Of a DNA stretch of 64,000 nucleotides, positions 58,081 through 64,000 are shown piece by piece. The notes under the pieces were generated by a model. That model had not been told where the DNA came from. It did no database searches and saw nothing but the letters and a program-made list of their open reading frames with translations. The position numbers and the translations under genes are program-made. The stretch's first letter is position 1; each line of letters starts with the position of its first letter. Source of the DNA: Axinella damicornis (lineage: Eukaryota; Porifera; Demospongiae; Axinellida; Axinellidae); contig OZ007507.1 of NCBI GenBank assembly GCA_963931865.1, positions 14,814,450 to 14,878,449 of the forward strand. The letters are read 5' to 3'.

Positions 58081-61000
58081 TCACTTTTGCACTGGTCCAT
58101 ATGCAATGTTCTCCCTCAGTTCAATGTGAGAGGGATCAGCAGTTCCTTTCTGTGCAATAATGTCCTCATACAGTGGTGCTGGCTGTTGCTTCTGCTGCTT
58201 GCGGGCTATTGTCAGAGAGTAAAACTTCTGACATTTCTTCCTCACAGCACAGTAGTGCATCACAGCACCAACCAGTGCTCCAATAATGAATGAAACAGCA
58301 CAGGAGACGACTGCTGTCACAGCAACACTGGTGGAACATGAGCCACAGATGCTTCCTGCATTGGCAGATGAAATCGATGCTCACTGGTGAGACATATATA
58401 GCTGTCTGATACAAGAACTAGCACGTTATTAGTCTAAGACACACTCAACAGATGTAGCTATGCATTCGTTTTGTCATATAGCTACCTGAAAAGCAGTTTA
58501 AATCAGCAGGATTTGGACTCCACCCATTCTCAGTGCACATAGCTCTCATCCGCTGTTCTGGAACCAGACCTGGGTCACAGCTGTAGAACACCTCTGAATC
58601 CTCTGTTGTGTCAGTGTAGCTCTCCAGAGATCCGTTCCATGGGGCAGGAGGTGGACCACAGTCAACTGCAGTTTGAAATAAAGAATTTCCATAGGGTGAC
58701 CCACATCACCTAGAATGCCGCTACTTTATCTCCCAGTTTTGTTAGCAGATGAAACTGTTGCATAGTTTGTCAAAGAATTCACTCAATCCGTACATAAGGG
58801 TACATACATTTACACCAATAAATATGCACCTATATATACTTCATATTGACTGGGTTAGGACTGAGGTCCCATATATAGGCTTAACGGTACGTCAGCCATC
58901 TCATCTCAACTTCCAAAGGGTTTGCAATTCTAGCTACTCATGTGGTCCAATGTAGAGCTCAGTACAAGAGTAGCCTCGTTCCCAGGCCTTCTCACCCCAG
59001 CGTTTGTTGCTTGCAGTACTAACACTAACACGGGTACTGCAAGCAACAAACACTGCCTGGGAACGAGTGTACTGCAAGTGACAAACGCTGGGGTGAGAAG
59101 GCCTGGGAAGGAGGCTAGTATAAGAGTAGTCTAACCAAAAATCAAAATTTATATGCAGAGCTCTATTGACTACTTGGATTGATCACCAACTGAAGGTGGA
59201 AAGGCCAGCTGCAAACATACGTAGTACTCCCTTTCTCTTAATGTAGAATTTCACAGTGACTTGATATATATGCAGCACAGAGTTGGAATAGTATAAGTCT
59301 AATAAGTGTACACAGTTTGTAGCACAACCGGGACAGCAGGCAGGATGTGAATTTACATGGTACATTGCTTTCCTTTAGTCAACAGTAGCTAGTGACCCCT
59401 TCTGTCCACTGGAATGGCTCCATTTGAGCAACTCAAAATTATAACTGAGAGCAGGTGGAGTAAGTCCTAGCGAGAAGAGTAACTCAATGTTGTCTCTACC
59501 TGTTGGCACTGTCGTTGGAATCATCCTGCACACCACCCGGGAGAGGTCTGGACTCCACCTCCCACTCTCCATACACACAGCACTTGAGCTTGATGGAGCA
59601 AACCCTGACTGTCGACACTGGTAGAATATCACTGAGCTCACTCTGGTACTGCTGTACTGCACAACCACCTCACCAGATGCATTGCTGGGAACTCCACAGT
59701 CAACATCGTGCACTAGCTGCAGGGGAACAACCACCAAGTGACTCCGGGAAAATTTATCTTGCATCACACTTTAATGACAAGTGATATATTATGTGACCGG
59801 TGTAGTACGTAATGTCACATACATACTCAAGTGTAGGAATGCCATTACAGTATAATATTGACATACATTTTGGGCAATGAACATGTAATGTCATCGTGGG
59901 TGAACTGAGACATTTAAAGGATTGCTTAGCTGCTTATAGATGACCAACATCTTTCTTAAGAAAACGCTTATCTCATATCTTCAGTTCATTATCTTACCAT
60001 TGCACACGAGCGTGGCAGGGTCTGGGGTCCAGGTACCATCCACAGTAACTCCATCTGATGTACAATTTGACCTCATCCTCCCAGCTGGAACAAACCCTGT
60101 GGCACACATGAAGAATATCTCTGCACCACCCAGTGTGCTTTGGTACGCTTCAATGGAGCCATTCTGAGGGGCGGTGGGTATCCCACAGTCGACTGGATGA
60201 AATGAAGTGGTGGCAGTGGCAAATCAAAGATAGACGATAACAATAGATCAACTGCTGGTGAATATTGCAATGCCTATATTAGTATTCATGGTCATAAGGA
60301 AAAGTGATCTTGCTGGTGTGTACCAGTGGGAGAGGCAGGATTCACTGTTTAAGATCGAGTACTTAGGAGCAAGTCAATAGAAAGGTCCCAGTATCCAGTC
60401 ACAAGTCAGCCCTGTATTACTTCTCCGGGCCCACAGCCTCTCAACGTTCGCATCCCAGTGTCGCAAGTGTTGACCATAATGGAGACACTAAACACAGGTA
60501 CTTCACAAGCAATCACTGCAACCTACCTACAGAGCAAGTTAAAGAACCAGGGTTTGGATTCCATCCAGTTCCAGTGCACACAGACATCATCCTCATCTCA
60601 GGAACTAGACCTGGGTCACAGCTGTAGAACACCACTGAACCCTCTGTTGTGTCAGTGTAGCTCTCCAGAGATCCATTCAGTGGGGCAGGAGGTGGACCAC
60701 AGTCAACTGCAGTTTGAGATATTTCCTGGTACTTAAACAAGTAGCTAGCTATGGGTACCGCCTTGACTGCTTGGTGCTTATAACTGGCTATATTAATCTA
60801 GTGATGTACCGATAAGGAGATTTGCTGACATTCCATTAACCGATAAATGACAGTGGTTGATGGCCGACACCGATGACCGATCCAATTACAGGTTATATAC
60901 ATATTTGGCTTGTTCGTGCTTCAAATATCGAAGGGTACAATGAAAGCAGATATTATACATACATGCATGCCACAGTACCAGCCTACTACACACATAGTCC

Positions 61001-63403
61001 CCAGCCACCAAAGAAAAATTGAACAACATCGGTCACTGTATGAGGTAATTCCACTATTACCGATTAGCTATGAACCGATACTCTAATATCGGTGCCAATA
61101 CCGACTTCGGCCGATGATCTGTACATCACTGTTACGAAACTCACTGTTTCCGCACAACACCAAAGGGTATTGTAACTTCAAAGAGAACTTTGTACAGTTG
61201 TGGACGATACCATTGTGAGTAGTTAGCCGTAGAACGGGCTAACCAAACATTGCAACAATATTATAGCTATGTACAACTGGAGTGGGGAAGAAACACAACC
61301 ACCTCCATGCTAGCTATATAGCTATCTCTTCAAGGTACACATAATATATAGGTACAAATGCCAAGTACGGTGCATACACAAGAGTGTATGCCTTGGTAGG
61401 ACACTCACATGTGCACATATGAGTGGCAGGGTCAGGGTTCCACCTCCCATCTGCTCCACATATAGCCATCCTTGTTGTACTTGGAACAAACTGTGAGTCA
61501 CATCTGAAGGATATCTCAGCACCCTGAGTTGTGTTTTGATATGGCTCAATGAAGCCATTCCCAGGGGTGGCTGGGTCACTGCAGTTGACTGGAGACAAGA
61601 AGGGAGAATACATGTACGAAGAGGACAAAACCATAAAGTGCTCTCTTTGAATAGTGTATGTGATACACTGCAAACCAAGGACCATGAAACAATTTACACA
61701 CAAAACAGAAAAACAAGGAATCATATTTGTTGACCAAGCAATAATTATACTAACATACTAATATGAACAACTGAAGGGAACTGTTACACCATGCACAGTG
61801 TGCACACGTGCATGCATACTAGTGATAACATTTCTGTATAATTATAACATCATCAATGTGCATACATAATTACGCTCTTACATTGAACTGTATTATTTCT
61901 CACCAATTCTGATGGTCTCCATGACTGTACTGCTGCTCCTGTTGCAGTTAGTGGCCACTATGCTGACAGTGTGCATCACATTGTAGGACAGAGTATACAT
62001 AGTACTTGTCCCAGGGATGGTGACTGTACCGCCACCCGGAGTGACAGTGATGGTATAGTTGTCAACTGGAGCCCCACCATCATACACTGGAGGCTGCCAC
62101 TGTACTGTAAGCACCACATTGTCCCGACCATACTGCCGGACATTGTAGGTGGGATTCCGTGGAGGAAAGGGAGGATCTGCAAAGAAGAATGTAGTAATGA
62201 AGTACTATTTGGTACTCCAGGCCCCCGTCATCTTGGAATTTGGTAATTTCATTACCCCAAGGATCCACATCCTCCTTACTACATGTACACTTTTGTTTAC
62301 ATTCCTTTTGCTACATAAACTAACTACATGTAGTAGTTCCATAAACACTCCTTACTACATAAATACTTTTGTTTCACGTGCAACTTAAAGCCATCTTGTA
62401 ACTGGGCACAATGGGGCAGTATGCATGGGCAGATACTGCCTAGCTATACAAACACATATCTAACTGCTAATGCTTCTCCAACTGGGACACTATACAGTCG
62501 ACCTGGGGACCTGGGACCGGGGACCTGAGGACCTGGGGACCCAAGGTTCTTCAGCTGTCGGAAGAAAGATATGCAACTACAAGCCAAAAGTCGTGGTTAT
62601 AATTATCATTGCCTGGAGTATGCAAGTCAGCTTGGCACAAATCGGAAGACATTTTCAGCATACAGCGTTGTCCTCTAGCTTCATCACTTTTCCACTTCAG
62701 AATATACCGGCCCCTCTGTTTGCTAAGTACTAGTCGTACTAGTCGGGCGAAGTCAGACTCTCGCACTCTACACAAGGCTGCAAAAAGCACTTGACCTTTG
62801 TCATCCGGTTGTGCAATACTCAAGGTAACAACATAGCTAACTGTGAGTTTGGGCTTTTACATTAACACAGATTGCTTGCAGTTGCTTTTCTGTTTCCTGT
62901 AACAGCTGAAGATCCTTGGGTCCCAGGTCCTCAGGTCCCCGTCCCGGGTCCCCGGGTCCCCGGGTCCTCGGTCCCCAAAAGTTAGTTACAGCACAACTGA
63001 GTGTGTAGTTCACCTGCAACACTGAGAGGACTGCTTGACATCTGATTTCCAGTTAAAAGCGTTGTCCTGCATTCCACCACTGTTCCATTCACCCTGGCAC
63101 TGGCAGTGAATCTGAAGGTGGAGGTCATGTCTGGAAAAGCACCACCCTGTACAGTACCAACATCAGTGAGGATGGCCCGATAGTCAAAGTCAGAACACAG
63201 CACAGCAGAGAAGGAATCACTGCAGGCTAAAACCGTGTTCTCAGGTGTAGAAAATGAGAATTGTAGACGATTGGTACTCATAATAAATGGCACCGCAATC
63301 CACTCAAGAACATTTCCCTGGATCACAGTGCAGGTGTAGGTCACCACCTCCGCTGGACAGGCTGCTTGTCTTCCATCCACAGTGGACGTCAGGGTGATGG
63401 TGG
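58081..63403 (-). CDS. Paralogue I: Ig/FN3/5xCCP receptor, first exon off the window
   Basis: Exons are 63014-63403 Ig-like (WIAVPFIMS type); 61904-62176 FN3; 61409-61588 CCP1 (NCSDP type); 60527-60706 CCP2; 59998-60192 CCP3; 59500-59712 CCP4; 58486-58665 CCP5; 58081-58355 membrane and tail (YEDI, IAYGPVQK), ending at TGA rather than the TAA used by the others. All joins are phase 1. The CCP4 acceptor is moved a few bases (CTAG before TGCACGATGTT), because the usual acceptor would give a stop. With a normal 67-nt leader exon the protein would be about 650 residues. The leader exon is not present up to position 64000. Closest relative is H in the Ig and FN3 domains, but unlike H it keeps CCP5. 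Confidence 0.85.
58971..59117. mobile_element. CTCGTTCCCAGG foldback MITE
   Basis: Ends TAGCCTCGTTCCCAGGCC and GGCCTGGGAAGGAGGCTA form arms that include CAGCGTTTGTTGCTTGCAG-type sequence. GTACAAGAG and GTATAAGAG flank it (58962-58970, 59118-59126), a 9-bp duplication with one change. The start of another copy lies at 63965-64000 and runs off the window. Confidence 0.75.
60800..61130. mobile_element. Possible MITE with AGTGATGTAC ends
   Basis: AGTGATGTAC and GTACATCACT bound 331 bp that carry several CCGATA/TATCGG words. No target duplication was found. It lies in the intron between CCP2 and CCP1 of I. Confidence 0.5.
62499..62978. mobile_element. Foldback with GGACCTGGG repeat ends in I intron
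   Basis: A run of GGACCTGGGGACC-type repeats at 62499-62545 is followed by TTCTTCAGCTG, and the right end (62905-62978) is its reverse complement with more repeat units. The inside has a minus-strand open frame, 62551-62823, of about 90 codons (contains RGRYILKWKSDEARGQRC), not recognised. It resembles the (CCGGA)n element of H in plan but not in sequence. Confidence 0.6.
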
Positions 63404-64000
63404 CTGCATTGCATGAGGAAAGCATGATAAGCTAGTCAGAAAACTCCTGTGCAGTCATATGCTGTAACATTGCACCAGGAAGACAACAATTTTGCTGCGC
63501 TGCATACTGCCTCCCTCAACTGTATTATCTGGTAAGTGAATTGGCAAACCTAGTAGACTGCTACAGTCACATCCAAGCTTATATGCCAACTATAGCCTTG
63601 TTCCCAGGTCCGTGCATGTCGTTCACAAAGAAAGGCAGAGAGCCTGCAGAGGCATGAGGCTATAGCCTATGTCATGGAGACATTAACTTAACTAAGGGAA
63701 GACAGTATAGTTATATGGTTTGGAGGGGAGGTGCACAGTGCCCCCACAGGGGTTGCATCAGAGCCCTCATCTGACACCCAATTTTTCAATCTTCTCTGTC
63801 AGCAAAGTTATCACGATAGTATAGCTACTGACACATTGCTGCATAAACAGCAGCATTGCTACTACAGGTAAGTCTTGAGTGGTTGATATGGATCGAAGAA
63901 CCGCCCCTGATACTATATGGGCAGTGTACGTTTATGCTGAGAAGTGGCTAACCCACCTTGAGCCTAGCCTCGTTCCCAGGCCTTCTTACCACAGCGTTTG
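63404..64000. other. First intron of I, right edge
   Basis: No leader exon (the conserved leader pattern ending in the NTR/DTR codons) is found. A CTCGTTCCCAGGCCTTC repeat starts near 63965 and is cut by the window end. Confidence 0.6.

Noticed and set aside
58749..58955. Open frame in the intron of I
   Set aside because: Short, no conserved partner in the same introns of other paralogues.
1..64000. tRNA, rRNA or other structured RNA genes
   Set aside because: I looked for tRNA-like A and B boxes and rRNA-like conserved blocks by eye and saw none I could support. A covariance-model scan would be needed to exclude small ones.

Overview
This window looks like animal DNA, most likely from a demosponge. 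Genes are split into short exons with GT-AG introns. They encode metazoan ectodomain modules (Ig-like, fibronectin type III, CCP/sushi). The introns are full of TAGCTA, CATGCA and MITE-type DNA. The species call is an inference from composition and domain content.

Everything that codes convincingly lies on the minus strand and belongs to one family: nine head-to-tail paralogues, called A to I here from left to right. The complete unit reads, from high to low coordinate: signal peptide exon, Ig-like exon, FN3 exon, up to five CCP exons, and one last exon with a transmembrane helix and a cytoplasmic tail of about 55 residues. The tail keeps a YEDI motif and an ITIM-type IAYGP[LV] motif in all eight copies where it is visible. 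Almost every internal exon is phase 1-1, so modules can be lost, doubled or swapped without breaking the frame. These are predicted type I surface receptors. An immune or self/non-self recognition role is inferred from architecture and clustering and is not shown by the sequence.

Layout: A 1-1597 (3' part off the left edge); B 2623-7252; C 9410-14608; D 17153-23718; E 29533-34218; F 34923-40528; G 42206-47446 (pseudogene); H 48546-56451; I 58081-63403 (first exon off the right edge). The order A(5' half)-B-C-D(3' half) is repeated as D(5' half)-E-F-G(3' half). Gene D is the fusion gene at the junction of a segmental tandem duplication with a unit of about 25 kb. H and I form a third subtype.

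Several copies carry damage: a 10-bp deletion in the signal-peptide exon of E, a 4-bp insertion at the end of the C Ig exon, a GT to GG splice donor in H, and several hits in G. The introns and spacers hold many short inverted-repeat transposons, some with clean target duplications confirmed by empty paralogous sites. They also hold a composite TTAA-flanked foldback of about 5 kb between D and E, and a 22-bp satellite that is one unit in one spacer and expanded in two others. I saw no tRNA, rRNA, CRISPR or bacterial-type operon.
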